A stretch of 64,000 nucleotides of DNA from Chloroflexota bacterium (GTDB lineage Bacteria > Chloroflexota > Anaerolineae > Aggregatilineales > Phototrophicaceae), in the NCBI GenBank assembly GCA_026706395.1, contig JAPOYU010000168.1:1-64000 (forward strand), given 5' to 3'. The position numbers and the translations under genes are program-made. How positions within the stretch are numbered: position 1 is the first letter of the stretch; each line of letters opens with the position of its first letter. The notes beneath the pieces were generated by a model. It was not told the origin of the DNA. It was given only the letters and a program-made list of their open reading frames with translations, and made no database searches. This document shows positions 26,601 to 36,600 of this stretch, piece by piece.

Positions 26601-27575
26601 GAGGCAGCCGGCGGTGATAAAAGCCAGCAGCAATATCAGCAGGACTTCGCGCCAGGGAATGCGGCTCAAGCGATCGCGGAAGGCGTATAGAGCGGTCGAA
26701 ACAAGTACGAACACTCCACAGAGTATGGAAGCAGTCATCCAGCTAAACCAACTGGACCGTTCCAAGTCTGACAGACTGGCAAAGGGTGTGCCTCTGCCGG
26801 CGATGATCTCAGCGGGAATGATATCGACTACGATATACATGCCGAGCGTTATCACGCCCCCGAGCAGGATGCCGAGCACAATCGACTGGAACAAGTATCG
26901 GCCGCGCAAGTCGTAGTGATGCTGCGCCAGCCGGACCAGAAAATAGATCGTAAGGAAGCTGCCAAAAATGGCGATGTAGATGAAAGCGGTCTCTTTCGAG
27001 CCCAAGTTGAGGATCATTGCCCCCGCAAACAGGTATAGCCACATGCCGCGGCGGCGGAAACGCGGCGGACCATCAAGGTACATTAGAATGCAGTGCGCCA
27101 TAACCATGGCAAAGAAGATCGATGGCGTATCGTGCCGGATATAACGGTTGTAATACATCAGCAGAGGCGAGATCAGCAGCATGAGGCAAGCCAGCAGCGC
27201 GCCCCACTTGCCAAGCCACCTGCGCCAGAGCAGGGGCAGCATCACCATCATGACACCGAGCACGGCAGTGTAGAGCCGTCCGGTGAAGTCGCTATCGCCA
27301 AATAGAAAGAAGGAGAAGGCGGTCGCGTGAAACAGCACTGGACCGTGCATCAGTGGCGTATGCTGGAAATTGCCCTCGTTATAGAGATTATAAGAAAAGC
27401 GCGTATGCAGGCTTTCGTCGTGGCTCATCACACGCGTATCCAGCATGTGAAACCGCGTGAAGACCGCAAAAAGAAAGATAAGGATGTAGGCTGCAAGCTC
27501 CCAATTTACCGGGAAGCGTCGGGACAAGGCGTGGCTTAAGACATTGTCTTCCTGCTGATTGGGACTTGTAATCAT
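23613..27575 (-). CDS. GT-C glycosyltransferase (Agl23/TIGR03663-like) fused to an NHL beta-propeller
   Basis: A 1320-aa membrane protein. The N-terminal ~900 residues are polytopic, with the GT-C loop-1 acidic motif MSHDESLH (50-57; Asp53, Glu54), the block FNLGSKETAF-like LNLGSKETAFIYIA and the GEKMPWLGTHL motif characteristic of TIGR03663. A polar Asp/Glu/Thr linker lies near 600-650. After a soluble region with WPYSWYFRNF, residues ~1035-1320 form about six NHL repeats (ADESANLIHAY, VVDTWNYRILHLD, IADTGNKRIRVY, VADTWNRRVSVFD, ITDPDGKRILVYN, ISDSAAGNVLKV), a six-bladed propeller that should face outside the membrane and bind glycan or protein. Probably uses a lipid-linked sugar donor. Last gene of the cluster; start has no clear Shine-Dalgarno. 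Confidence 0.85.
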   Translation of the reverse strand: MITSPNQQEDNVLSHALSRRFPVNWELAAYILIFLFAVFTRFHMLDTRVMSHDESLHTRFSYNLYNEGNFQHTPLMHGPVLFHATAFSFFLFGDSDFTGRLYTAVLGVMMVMLPLLWRRWLGKWGALLACLMLLISPLLMYYNRYIRHDTPSIFFAMVMAHCILMYLDGPPRFRRRGMWLYLFAGAMILNLGSKETAFIYIAIFGSFLTIYFLVRLAQHHYDLRGRYLFQSIVLGILLGGVITLGMYIVVDIIPAEIIAGRGTPFASLSDLERSSWFSWMTASILCGVFVLVSTALYAFRDRLSRIPWREVLLILLLAFITAGCLLFIEELSHFPSPAETAEPTVPDSGSADALDTAEGAAIRWAPTAALWLIAIAVAVYLIRNARQTAAAELIAAEDKAADGSFWGFLYRFPEVDLLVLMLTLVLPWTTALFTRVMGGSSSDFAALAGSLPEAVYNLLGNLPSLSSAAQIGQFLVGLSVFAPLLLLSLVVGLTWNWKRWLISSAIFHILFAFFFTSAFTNIAGLGTGMIYSLGYWLEQQGVRRGSQPQYYYMLLIMPTYEFLPIIGSITAMFAGVTCFWKSRRKRLIELENIRRQQVEAELGAYFDAAADPDDRDTNTATAIVDAATAADTGDDETPSTSEREVETPPSADGRESAQDNDKLTRLPFLLLLAWWAILNLVGYSLAGEKMPWLGTHLTTPMILITAWYFGGVFSRISKSQFLARGWLALLLSPLFLVSLAQVLGALIGGDPPFIGLAKTQLELTYSWLASLIIALSLGYVLLRLTRQSSWMHIRRILAVAVFSLLGLLTFRAAWMASFINYDLPTEFLVYAHAGPAIKWVLDDIEEMSLRMTDGLDLKFVYDDEVSWPYSWYFRNFTDAVFVGGNPTVQNTEDAIFVVVGSGHRGDVEPILEDRYIRRDHMRMWWPMQEYFRLTPQRIFNVLDFSPQNTDAAALRKGIFDIWWSRDYELYGEATGKDFSLTNWPVSDRMHVYIRKDFASMIWEYGIGDGDVPSMIPQEINQCAANWRNVTPLVQFDAEASTLLHPLALTVADGKVYIADESANLIHAYTTDGDYLESYGETADYSFSRPNSVAILPSGDLLVVDTWNYRILHLDRDGELLTAWGRAGEFGFDAPVEPTDAFWGPRDVALDTSGRIYIADTGNKRIRVYTLQNGEAVYEFDIGSGGSGPGELDEPSGLETHSDGRLFVADTWNRRVSVFDAGGSHLTDFRVRGWYNHVFNRPYLALDEGRDLLYITDPDGKRILVYNTAGECLGSFGDSGDSASAGQFQAIGGIAVDSEGFVFISDSAAGNVLKVPPFQLE

Positions 27576-27623
27576 TTCGAGTCAATCAGTGATGAATGAA
27601 ATGTCTGCGTGACCGAATCACGT

Positions 27624-28154
27624 TCAAAACCTCGGTGACGGCGTATTCTGCAACAGCGGTACAAGCTGGCGCGAATTGGGTTGGCTGGTCGCGCCAACAA
27701 AGACAGTCTGAGACGAGTGAACAGCAGGCGTACGAACAATCGCGGCGTATCGTGGCAAATGCGGCAATTCGATCATGAAGAGCGATGATTGAACTCCGAT
27801 TATCATCGGCAGCAGCAGGGCGACGGTGATGGCAATGATGGCCAGGCCATAACTGAAATTCAGGCTGGAACGCGAACCGAAATCGGGGAAAGAATGTGGA
27901 CGAGTTTGAGGCTGCCGCAAGTCCATCTGCAGCGAGGACCATATCTGATCAAGTTTGGCCGAAGCCGGGTGACCGAGGGTTGCGAGACTGTGCTCCAGTC
28001 TGTAGGCGAATTCTCGGTGATTCATATATTCGCGGTAACAGTCTTCACATTCGTCAATATAGCGCGCCACACGCCGCCGCACGGGATCCGCGAGATCGCC
28101 GCTGACGAAGCGCGCCATAAGCACTTTGCAAAAGCGATACTTAAACCTGACCAT
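27624..28154 (-). CDS. Membrane anti-sigma-like protein with non-canonical zinc motif
   Basis: A 176-aa protein just behind the ECF sigma gene (28-bp gap). The N-terminal ~60 residues resemble the zinc-bound anti-sigma domain: ADPVRRRVARYIDECEDCYREYM. The CxxC pair is present, but the His four residues before the first Cys is Tyr. A single membrane helix (~102-125, GLAIIAITVALLLPMIIG) and a ~50-residue extracytoplasmic tail follow. The likely role is to hold the sigma factor at the membrane until an envelope signal acts. Family assignment is based on position and this motif, so moderate certainty. Confidence 0.72.
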   Translation of the reverse strand: MVRFKYRFCKVLMARFVSGDLADPVRRRVARYIDECEDCYREYMNHREFAYRLEHSLATLGHPASAKLDQIWSSLQMDLRQPQTRPHSFPDFGSRSSLNFSYGLAIIAITVALLLPMIIGVQSSLFMIELPHLPRYAAIVRTPAVHSSQTVFVGATSQPNSRQLVPLLQNTPSPRF

Positions 28155-28182
28155 TTGTCCCTTCGCGTTTCAGCGGCTCCCT

Positions 28183-28788
28183 TTAGTGAACGCGCAAGAG
28201 CTCTTCCAGCAGCCCCAGCCCCACCGGCTGCAGGGACTCCCGAAGGCGTTGGTGACCCAGACGGACGCGGCTTTCGGCAGTCTTTTGCGGGCAGCCCATC
28301 ACTTCGGATATCTCTCGGTACGTCATGCCTTGTCCATAGCGCAAGACAATGGCCTCACGCAGACGAGGCGATAATTCGAGTAGCGCTTTGGAGATGGACT
28401 CGCTGGCGTCGCGTCTGATAACAGCGGCTTCGGGCGCTTCTGAGGGAGGCGCCTTCAGCTCCAAACCCAGCCACTGGGTTATATCGACAGTGAGGAAGCG
28501 TTTGCGTCGGTAGGTGTTGCGGCAGCGGCTGACGGCGATCGTGTACAGCCAGGTCTTCAATGATGCCTTGCCCGAATCATAGCGGTGCAGATTTTTGAAA
28601 GCATACAGAAAGGACTCTTGCAGGATGTCTTCCGCATCTTGCTCATTCATCAGCAGGCTGTAACACAAGCGATAAAGGCTGGCGGCAAAACGATCATAGA
28701 GTTCCGCATAGCCGTTCTGATCGCCGCCAAGGGCACGCTGGATTATGGCGTCTATCTCTGCGCGCGCATTTGCTCGCTTGTCAGTCAT
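28183..28788 (-). CDS. ECF-type RNA polymerase sigma factor
   Basis: A 201-aa sigma-70 family protein of the extracytoplasmic-function group. Region 2 is YDRFAASLYRLCYSLL..DAEDILQESFLYAFKNL (~35-70) with TWLYTIAVSRCRNTYRRKR; region 4 is LSPRLREAIVLRYGQGMTYREISEVMGCPQKTAESRVRLGHQRLRE in parts (~140-190). Regions 1 and 3 are absent as expected. GAGGA about 5 nt upstream of the ATG. It lies within the run of glycosyltransferase genes, followed by a putative anti-sigma, so the switch probably controls envelope glycan genes, perhaps this same operon. Confidence 0.92.
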   Translation of the reverse strand: MTDKRANARAEIDAIIQRALGGDQNGYAELYDRFAASLYRLCYSLLMNEQDAEDILQESFLYAFKNLHRYDSGKASLKTWLYTIAVSRCRNTYRRKRFLTVDITQWLGLELKAPPSEAPEAAVIRRDASESISKALLELSPRLREAIVLRYGQGMTYREISEVMGCPQKTAESRVRLGHQRLRESLQPVGLGLLEELLRVH

Positions 28789-28854
28789 AGTTCCTCACTT
28801 GCGGTGAATCATTCACTGACACTTCTCATTCTACACCGTGGCCAGGCAACATCC

Positions 28855-30864
28855 TTAGCTCTGATTCCGATCTGCCGGATTTGCACCATTATATACGTCT
28901 TGCCGAAGCCACAGTATGACAGTTTCGTCTTCGATGATCGAGCGGTCAAGGCGCCCTTGGGACCACCATGCAGCCATGTCCCATACATCGATTTTAGCAA
29001 GCGACGAACGACGGCGAAGGATGAATCGCTGGCCCACGTAGTCGCTGGCGAGATCGCTCGCCTCATGTTCAGCGTCCCGCATCAGCACGATTCGCTCGCC
29101 TGCCGCTGCTGCGGCGAAGTTTTCGAAACGCGCATTCGGGAAGTCGCGTACAAGCCAGGCAAGTAACCCGCTGTCGTTCACGACTCCGTGGTCGTCTGTT
29201 ACGATCGCAATGTCAACCGTTGGGAAACCGGAGGTTTCACGATCCGCCAGCTCGTATAGCGTATCGCGCAAGAGATAGGCATCCCTGGCCACAGCGTGTT
29301 CACGCCACAGGCCGTCAGGTATTTCAGCGTTATGAACGGTGGCTTGCCATGCGCCTCCAAGGCCAGAGATGAGCAATACCCAGAAGAATCCGATTCCGGT
29401 CCCTTGCAAGCATGTGCCCAAGCCCCAGAAATTCGCCACCATCAAGAACAGAATCAGACTTACGATCGACGTCATGATGAGCAGCCCCAAGCCTTGCAAG
29501 AGTCGAAGCTGTGGTGCTTCGCCCAGCAGCGTCATCACCTCACCGAGGCTTGAGCCCGCGGGTAAACTTCCCAACAGGCGGGCGACCTGCATGAACTGTA
29601 CCGAGATAACAAACAGACAGAGCAGCACACCCGCAGAGATGGCCCATTTCGCCCACCAGAACTGCGTCGTATAGAGCATGCCTTCGTCTTCAACGTCGAT
29701 GTCCGGGTCCGGCCGCCATCTGAGAATCATAACGCGACGATTGACGATGAGCTGCGTTATGCCGTAACTGGCCAGCAAGGATAATGGCAGGACCACCCAA
29801 AGCGCGTCGGAGGCGCGCGCTCCCGGATAAAGCATCAGTCCAAGTGTGCCGAGGGCGGCCCATGCAGCCGCGAAGCGATCGACATAGGTGACATCGCCGT
29901 GTTTCCAGAGAAGCCAGGCCCCGCCGCAGGCAAAGACAATCAGCAGCGGTTCTTGCAGTATCAGCGTGGCGAACCCTAGCGGGATTCCGTCCGTCGACGC
30001 GCTTGATGAAATACCGCTCGAAGATGTCTCGATTAATTGACTTATGGTCCGCAATCCAGACGGGTTCAGCATAAAGAGCGTGGCGGATACAGCAGCGACG
30101 AAGAACGGGATCGCCAGAATTCGGGCGAAAGGAAACACCTTCAGTTGTTTGACGGCCAGTTGGAGAATATCATCGCCGGGCAATTCAAGACGTTGCGGGG
30201 CGCTTAGAGCAGTTCGCCATACGGCTAGCCAGCCTGAAGCGATCAAGATAATGAACAAGGGTATTCCGGAAGGGCTGGACAAGAGAAGCATGAATGTGAC
30301 GAATACGCTTGCCCAAGCGGCATCTCGCATTCGCTGGCTATACCAATAGCGCCTGATCATCCAGACCGCCAGGACGGTAAACAGCAGCATGAAACTTGTT
30401 CCATCCGCCGCGCGCGATGCAGCTAGAGGAACGGTTAGGAAAGAAAGCAGAACAGTCCACAGGAACGTTCTCGTCAAGCCGAGACTGCTGCGGAATAGCA
30501 GTGGAGTTAGAGCAAGAGCGAAGCCGGCCAGCGCTGTACCGATGCGCGCATTGAATTCGCTGGCGCCCCCCAGAGAAAACATCAGCAACTGGGTGATGTA
30601 GGTGAGCGGGCTGCGCGCTGAAACAAATTCGCCTGGCGCGTCATCTTCGAGGGTATGCCGGGCATGTAAAGATTGCTTTGCCTCGAAGTCAGTAATTGGC
30701 ACGGTGTCCAGCAGAGTGACACGGAGCCACAATGAAAGCATGGCAACCGCCGCATAAGCCAACCATTCGGCCGGGATACGCTGCGGCAAGGCAAGCAGGC
30801 GCTCTTCGTTATTGGCGCGTGAGCCTGCGCTCTCAGGCGCAGTCAATTGATCGTTTGTCGCCAT
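28855..30864 (-). CDS. GT-C-like membrane protein (ArnT/PMT-like)
   Basis: A 669-aa polytopic membrane protein with about eleven helices. Loop 1 carries TDFEAKQSLHARHT (~57-70), whose Asp/Glu pair fits the GT-C catalytic position, followed by the helix pattern ARIGTALAGFALALTPLLF common in dolichyl-phosphomannose-type transferases. The C-terminal ~130 residues form a soluble alpha/beta domain (VDIAIVTDDHGVVNDSGLLAWLVRDF). It is smaller than its neighbours and lacks recognisable DUF2298 motifs. The donor is probably a polyprenyl-phosphate sugar; no substrate can be named. Confidence 0.75.
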   Translation of the reverse strand: MATNDQLTAPESAGSRANNEERLLALPQRIPAEWLAYAAVAMLSLWLRVTLLDTVPITDFEAKQSLHARHTLEDDAPGEFVSARSPLTYITQLLMFSLGGASEFNARIGTALAGFALALTPLLFRSSLGLTRTFLWTVLLSFLTVPLAASRAADGTSFMLLFTVLAVWMIRRYWYSQRMRDAAWASVFVTFMLLLSSPSGIPLFIILIASGWLAVWRTALSAPQRLELPGDDILQLAVKQLKVFPFARILAIPFFVAAVSATLFMLNPSGLRTISQLIETSSSGISSSASTDGIPLGFATLILQEPLLIVFACGGAWLLWKHGDVTYVDRFAAAWAALGTLGLMLYPGARASDALWVVLPLSLLASYGITQLIVNRRVMILRWRPDPDIDVEDEGMLYTTQFWWAKWAISAGVLLCLFVISVQFMQVARLLGSLPAGSSLGEVMTLLGEAPQLRLLQGLGLLIMTSIVSLILFLMVANFWGLGTCLQGTGIGFFWVLLISGLGGAWQATVHNAEIPDGLWREHAVARDAYLLRDTLYELADRETSGFPTVDIAIVTDDHGVVNDSGLLAWLVRDFPNARFENFAAAAAGERIVLMRDAEHEASDLASDYVGQRFILRRRSSLAKIDVWDMAAWWSQGRLDRSIIEDETVILWLRQDVYNGANPADRNQS

Positions 30865-30921
30865 AGGCGGAAACCATCAGTTTTGGAGTCGCGCGCTTCA
30901 TCGTTCCCCAACATCGTCGGC

Positions 30922-33663
30922 TTAGTTGCCGGCATAAAAGATTCGCGATGAACCAGATTCACATTGTACCGGAAAATGATCCAGGAATTTCTCTTCGCCT
31001 TCACTGCCGTAGATCCGCCTTTCCGTAGAGCCGTACATAAGGTGCGTGATCTGGTAGCGGTCGATGATCGGCAGAATGTAGTCCAATTCATAGCGCGTGT
31101 ACAAGTCCCTTATGTCTGCCGCCCGCGAACCGACGATATCGGGGTAGGTGGCGCCGCGCCATTGACGCTCGTGATTCTCCCATCCCAGGATTATGGGGAT
31201 GCCTGTCAAGGCGCCGACGCGGCCAAACGCAATGTTGTAGGCTTCGCCCACGGCCTCGGCGACAACAGCGCTACGACGATCGACGGCGTCGCGCAGACAA
31301 TTAATGACTTGCTGATCATCGTGTGAAAGTAAACCGCGAGCGCCGTCCAAAGTGAGCGGCTCGCTGATGATTGTCCCGTTGCCGTCAAAGATCGCGATGC
31401 CGGCGATATCAGCCCGCAGCAGATCCGATTCCTGTGCGTCGACAAGCTTCACGCGCGAGTAGAGCACAGTACCCGGCGCGATGACTTCGCCATTGTGGAC
31501 GTGGCGAATCGCGCCGGTCCATGAAGCGGGCGGCGCAAAGCGCCTGTGCTCAGTGGCGTACTCTCGACCAGTTTCAACCAATGCTCGGTGTTTTATACCG
31601 ACAATCGTATAGGAGATTCCAGCCAGGATCGCAAGCGCAACCAATGCAGCGAGCGCCAGACGAATAAAACCATGCGGCTTGGCCAGGCTTCGATCGTTCA
31701 GCAGGCTGTAAACCGCATAGGCAGAGGCGATACTCCAAAGCGCCCATGCCTGAAAGTAAAGCTTGAATACCGTGTTTATCCTGACGAAGAAGTTATCCTT
31801 CAGGTAAAAGAACTCGCAGAATAGAGCCAGGCAAAGACCCATGCCAATGAGCAGCAAAGCGAAACCAGTGGCGGGCGGATACTTGATCCAGGTGATTGCG
31901 ACTTCGCCAAGTCGATCGGCATGTTTTCTGGCGGGAAACAGGCGCGCCGCAACCGCTGAAATGCCAAGGACAAGCAGAATGGCGGTGAGGCCGTATTCAA
32001 TTCGCCGCTGCGCGAGCTTTCGAATCAGGTTGCCAAAGTCACTGTCTGGGCTATATAGGTTGCCGACGATGGATCCTCCGGGATTGCTAATGGCAAGCAG
32101 CGCGCCCAAAACGGTCATCAGAAGCAACATAGTCGCCAGCAAGCCAAAGCCCAAACTTAGCCCGAGGCGCCAATTGATGCGGCTCAGCCGATGCCCGCGC
32201 CATGATTCAACCGCCAGGTAAAGCAGCAAGATGACGAGCAAGGGGCCAAACATGATAAAGAAATGGCGAAACAGCGACGGGTGCAGCAGATTCGGCAGGA
32301 TGCCGCCGGCTTGAGAACGCAATCCGACCCAATAGGGCAGGTAGGCAATCGCTGCAATCAGCGTCAACTTCCCGCCAAACTTCGCCGTCTCCAGCCAGTC
32401 CGTCCGCGAAAGTTTCCCAGGCTCGCCCGTGATAAGGCGGCGCAGCGCCTCCGCCCCGGCCAGCCCCGCCAGAAACGTCGGAGCATCCCAGGCGTTCAGG
32501 AAGGCCAGTCCTCCGACCGCGAATCCATAGACGATCGTCGATAATGCGGTTGGCGGACGGGGATCCAGCACAATGGCAAGCATCAATGCGATTGCGCTGA
32601 CGACAAATGGCAGAGCGAGGACATGAGGATGGTTATCAGCGAGTAAAAAGCTAAAAGCGGGGAACTCGCCAATTGGTTGAATCCCGGTTAAGCGGCCGTC
32701 GAGGTCGAAATCTGTGGGAACGCGACTGGCGTTGAACCACCACCAATGCCGCCATCTTGATGTATCGGATATCAGGCTGGCGTCTGTGACTTGCTCGTAG
32801 TTGATTGACTCGAGATCAGCAAGTTTCTGGGTGCGCCAGAATTCCAGATAAGATCGCGGCATCGCGCGGGTTTGGAGTGGCGCTTCAATTAGCGCGAATT
32901 GGAAATTGCCCATCAGCACCAACATCAGCATCGCCAGCAATCCTGTCGCGAAGGCCCCGACCCGTGATAGCAAGTTCCGGGGCATGCTCGGCGCAATGCC
33001 TACAGCGCGCGATCGAACCAGATTGTAAGCCACGCCGAACGCTGCCATTCCAGTCAGCGAAAACATCGAGGCGTTCGTGAGATTGAAACCGATCGTGCTG
33101 CTGATGCCGCTCAATGAGGAAAGCGCCGCCGACATGATATAGCCCATGTAGTAGTAGCTGACGGCGTAGCCGGACATCCAGGGGTCATTGGGCGGAAAGC
33201 TGGCGCTGCGCTGCGCGGCGCTAAGAAAAGCTAATTCCATCGGCTTCTCAGTACCGGCCAAGCCGTTCTGGTGCGCTCGATACAGCGCCCAACCGAAGAA
33301 TAGAATCGCAAAGAGCAACTCGGTCAGGACCACAAGACTACGGTTGTCGCGCCACCAATTGACGAGGGAAGCAACTTCTCCACCCCGCCCATAGAGCGCG
33401 AGAGAGGCTGAAAGCACGAGCAGCCAACTCAGCATAATGCTGCCGGGCGAGTTGTCGAGAAAGCCGCAGCTGGCCAGCAGCCAGAAGACCCAGGTAACAA
33501 ACAGCAGTCCCAGTATTCGCGCGGTGGTGTACCCGCGGTCGGGCAACGCGCCGAATACTCGGAAGCAGAAGGGCAAGGCCGCCAGACCAGCCAGCGTTAT
33601 CCAGAGCCACCAGGCAAGCAGCAGGTGTCCTTCTCGGCTGAGCCAATCAAGCAAGATGATCAT
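30922..33663 (-). CDS. DUF2298 (YYY) membrane protein
   Basis: A 913-aa polytopic protein of the DUF2298 family. Residues ~135-200 hold the family block EKPMELAFLSAAQRS, FPPNDPWMSGYAVSYYYMG (with the three tyrosines near 168-170). The C-terminal region has IPIILGWENHERQWRG and LYTRYELDYILPIIDRYQI, shared with the C-terminal half of the 1946-aa neighbour, so the two are paralogues. DUF2298 proteins are thought to be GT-C-like transferases, not biochemically proven. The start overlaps the stop of the upstream gene by 4 nt (ATGA), so translation is coupled and the pair probably works as a complex. Confidence 0.85.
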   Translation of the reverse strand: MIILLDWLSREGHLLLAWWLWITLAGLAALPFCFRVFGALPDRGYTTARILGLLFVTWVFWLLASCGFLDNSPGSIMLSWLLVLSASLALYGRGGEVASLVNWWRDNRSLVVLTELLFAILFFGWALYRAHQNGLAGTEKPMELAFLSAAQRSASFPPNDPWMSGYAVSYYYMGYIMSAALSSLSGISSTIGFNLTNASMFSLTGMAAFGVAYNLVRSRAVGIAPSMPRNLLSRVGAFATGLLAMLMLVLMGNFQFALIEAPLQTRAMPRSYLEFWRTQKLADLESINYEQVTDASLISDTSRWRHWWWFNASRVPTDFDLDGRLTGIQPIGEFPAFSFLLADNHPHVLALPFVVSAIALMLAIVLDPRPPTALSTIVYGFAVGGLAFLNAWDAPTFLAGLAGAEALRRLITGEPGKLSRTDWLETAKFGGKLTLIAAIAYLPYWVGLRSQAGGILPNLLHPSLFRHFFIMFGPLLVILLLYLAVESWRGHRLSRINWRLGLSLGFGLLATMLLLMTVLGALLAISNPGGSIVGNLYSPDSDFGNLIRKLAQRRIEYGLTAILLVLGISAVAARLFPARKHADRLGEVAITWIKYPPATGFALLLIGMGLCLALFCEFFYLKDNFFVRINTVFKLYFQAWALWSIASAYAVYSLLNDRSLAKPHGFIRLALAALVALAILAGISYTIVGIKHRALVETGREYATEHRRFAPPASWTGAIRHVHNGEVIAPGTVLYSRVKLVDAQESDLLRADIAGIAIFDGNGTIISEPLTLDGARGLLSHDDQQVINCLRDAVDRRSAVVAEAVGEAYNIAFGRVGALTGIPIILGWENHERQWRGATYPDIVGSRAADIRDLYTRYELDYILPIIDRYQITHLMYGSTERRIYGSEGEEKFLDHFPVQCESGSSRIFYAGN

Positions 33664-36600
33664 GCGCCGCGCTCAACCAGATATCGCAACAAGGCATCTT
33701 CGTTGACTTGGTAGATCTTGCCGCCGGGCACTTCGTAAGCGATGTCAAGCAAGCCGCGGTCCACCATGCGGTCGAGTTTCTGCAGCCCTTCGGCTGTGGA
33801 GTGCGCTTGCTCCAAGCCGCTTCTAATGATGTAGGTGATGTCGAAATGGTGAATGATGTCCACGGCGATATCGATGTCCGCTGTGTCGTAGAATTGCAGG
33901 ATATTCCTTTCTCGCTGGAAGATCCCATCGTGCATTGGGTGAAACGTGCGTTGCTGCCGCTGATGCCAGTTCCAACCGAGCACAGAAGGCAATCCAGTCA
34001 TTATGGATATTCTACCGTTCCAGCGGTACTCGCTTCCCGGCTGGCGGCCCTCAATGATAACCGGCGATCCCTCCACGTTTTCCTGCAGCCAGCGTATCAA
34101 TTGATGGTCGACGGCGAGGTCGGTTTCCGTACTGGCGCGGCGTACCGGCGAGAACTCGACATGCTTGCTCTGCGTCATGAAGTCCATACCATTCAGCGTC
34201 AGCGGAAGGTCGGGCGCCATGCGATCAAAAGATCGTCCGCGCGTCGCGGCTATGGGGAATAAGCCGGCGATGCCAATGAGCAGTATACAGGGTGTGTACC
34301 AGATTATTTTCAGCGAGCGGCTGAAACGCTGGGCTGCTTGCAGCAGACATGCAAAGGCTAGGCCGCCGGCAACGCTCAACAGCAGCCACACTTGAATATA
34401 GAACTTGAAGACAGTGTTCTGACGTCCGATGTCGCCGCCAATTACCAGCACTTCCACACCGAGCGTGATAGATAGCGCCAATCCGACCAAGACAAGCGCG
34501 AAGCGCATGACTTCCGACTGGCCGGGCCGGAACAACAGCAGCGCGATCCAGCACAGGGTTGGCAGCACGATCAATGCGACTTGATAGCCGATCATTGCAA
34601 ATGCAATAGACATAAGACCAGCAAGCGAAAAGGCGGCGAGGATGCGCGTCGCCAGGGTTTTGTTTTCGATCAGGGCCTTGACACGTGTATTTCTGAACCA
34701 ATGACCTGTATCCCAAGCTAGAAGTGAAATGGTCAAGAACAGGAACAGTCCGTGAATATCAGCATATGCCCAAAGCGGAGTCTTGCCGCCGCGCCACAGT
34801 TGAACGCTGTTGTAGGTCGTGGCATGCCAGCTGGTGTACGGCAAGGCGAATGCCAGATTCAGCGCCAGAAATCCGCCGACAATGGCAAGGAATTCCAAGG
34901 CGGAAGCGCGTACGAATATATATCGCGCGGCGATCCAAAGAATGACTGCGCCCACGCAGGCCAGTATTGCTGTAGGCAGTACGTTGAATAGGGCGAGTGC
35001 GGTCACTCCCTCGTTTCTGAAGCCGACGGAACCATCAGCCGCCAAGAACGAGAGAAAGCCGGCTGCGGCAACTAGAAGGCCCACGAGCGCCAGGTGGTAA
35101 CGCTTGTCGGGCAGCGGACGAAAACTTGCCTTCCAGCGCAAGCTCCAGGCGTACGCAAGTGCAAGAACCGACAGCAAGCTCATCGTCGGCCAGTCCCAGG
35201 TGTTGGTTGCTCGCATAACGCCGACTGTCAAGGCCGCAAGGGCCAAGGCCGCGGCTCGCTCGACAAGCGAGCGATGACATCGTTCTGCCTGCGCAACTTC
35301 ATTGAACAGCAGCAGCACCGTTAGCAGAATGAGGGGCATATTAATCATATGCGCGTGGAGATCGCCATAAAGGAAAGTGAAGTATGGCATCTCCGTGATG
35401 GCATTGCCGCGCACGCCAGGAGTCTCGGCTAAAACACGCGAAGGTCCCCAATACCAACGGTCGCTGTTGATGTAGGGCGATTCTCCTGCCAATAATTTGC
35501 CAGCTCCGCGGATCAACCCGCCGACGAGCGAGAGCGAGCTGTTGAATTCGTAGCGAAGACTGTCCCAAGGATGCAACTCTGAAGCTTGCCGCGCCAATTC
35601 CGCGCGGACATCTGTCGATACCGCTGCCTCGTTTTCGGTTTGGTATTCGCTTATCAGGAACTCTTCCAGCCCCTCCGGTCGGCGGTAGCCGCCCAAAGCG
35701 GCAACTTCATTCCCGATCACGCGCACAGTATCCAGATTGCCCAGCACGACGCATAGCAGCAATGCCATTATGCCGGCGACCCAAGGCTTGCCCAGCAGAC
35801 GGTTGGATCGCTTGCTCGGGCGCGCGTCGCTAAGATTTGGGTTTTGCCACTGCGAAAACATGTTGAACGCGGCGGAAAATGCTCCAATTCCCGTCAGGCT
35901 GAAAATCGTCGGAATCATCAAGTTGTAAGCGAAGGCGGGCACGACGCCGAGCAGCAAGGCAGGCGCGCCCACCAAGACATAGCCGAAGTAGTAATAATTG
36001 ATGAAGCCGCCAGACAGCCAGGGATCGATAGGCGGAAATGTGGTACTGCGCAAGACGCCGTTCAGGTAGGCGAAATCCATCGGCTTCTCGCCGCCTTTTG
36101 CCGGATGCCAAAGGTCCGGATTGCTTAGGCGCACGACGATCAGCGCCAGGAAAGCGACGAAGGCGAGGAATTCTATCCATGCCAGCCGTTTCCAGTTGTC
36201 GCGCAGGAATTCGACAAATCGAACACGGACGAGAAGCGCGCTGACAAATGCCAGCAGAACGAGAGAGAAGAGAATGCCGGCCTGTGACCAGACTGGAATC
36301 TTCAAGCTGGATACGGCCCAAGCCAACCAGGCAACAAGCAGCATGCCAACCAGCTTGCTCACGCCGTATCCGCCATCGGCCATCTTCGGGAATATTGCAA
36401 AGACCAGGGGAAAGGCTAACGCGCCAAACAGAAAGATAGTGGCGTACCAAATGATCACGCCAATTGCCTGGTTCGTATTGACTATGCTATCGCTGAAGAA
36501 TCGGTCGGACCAGGTCCCGCCACTAGTTTGAATATCGCGCTCTGGCGGCGTGAATGTGAGTCCGGTTGGAACGGGCTCGGCATCAGTCATCAGCCAATAG

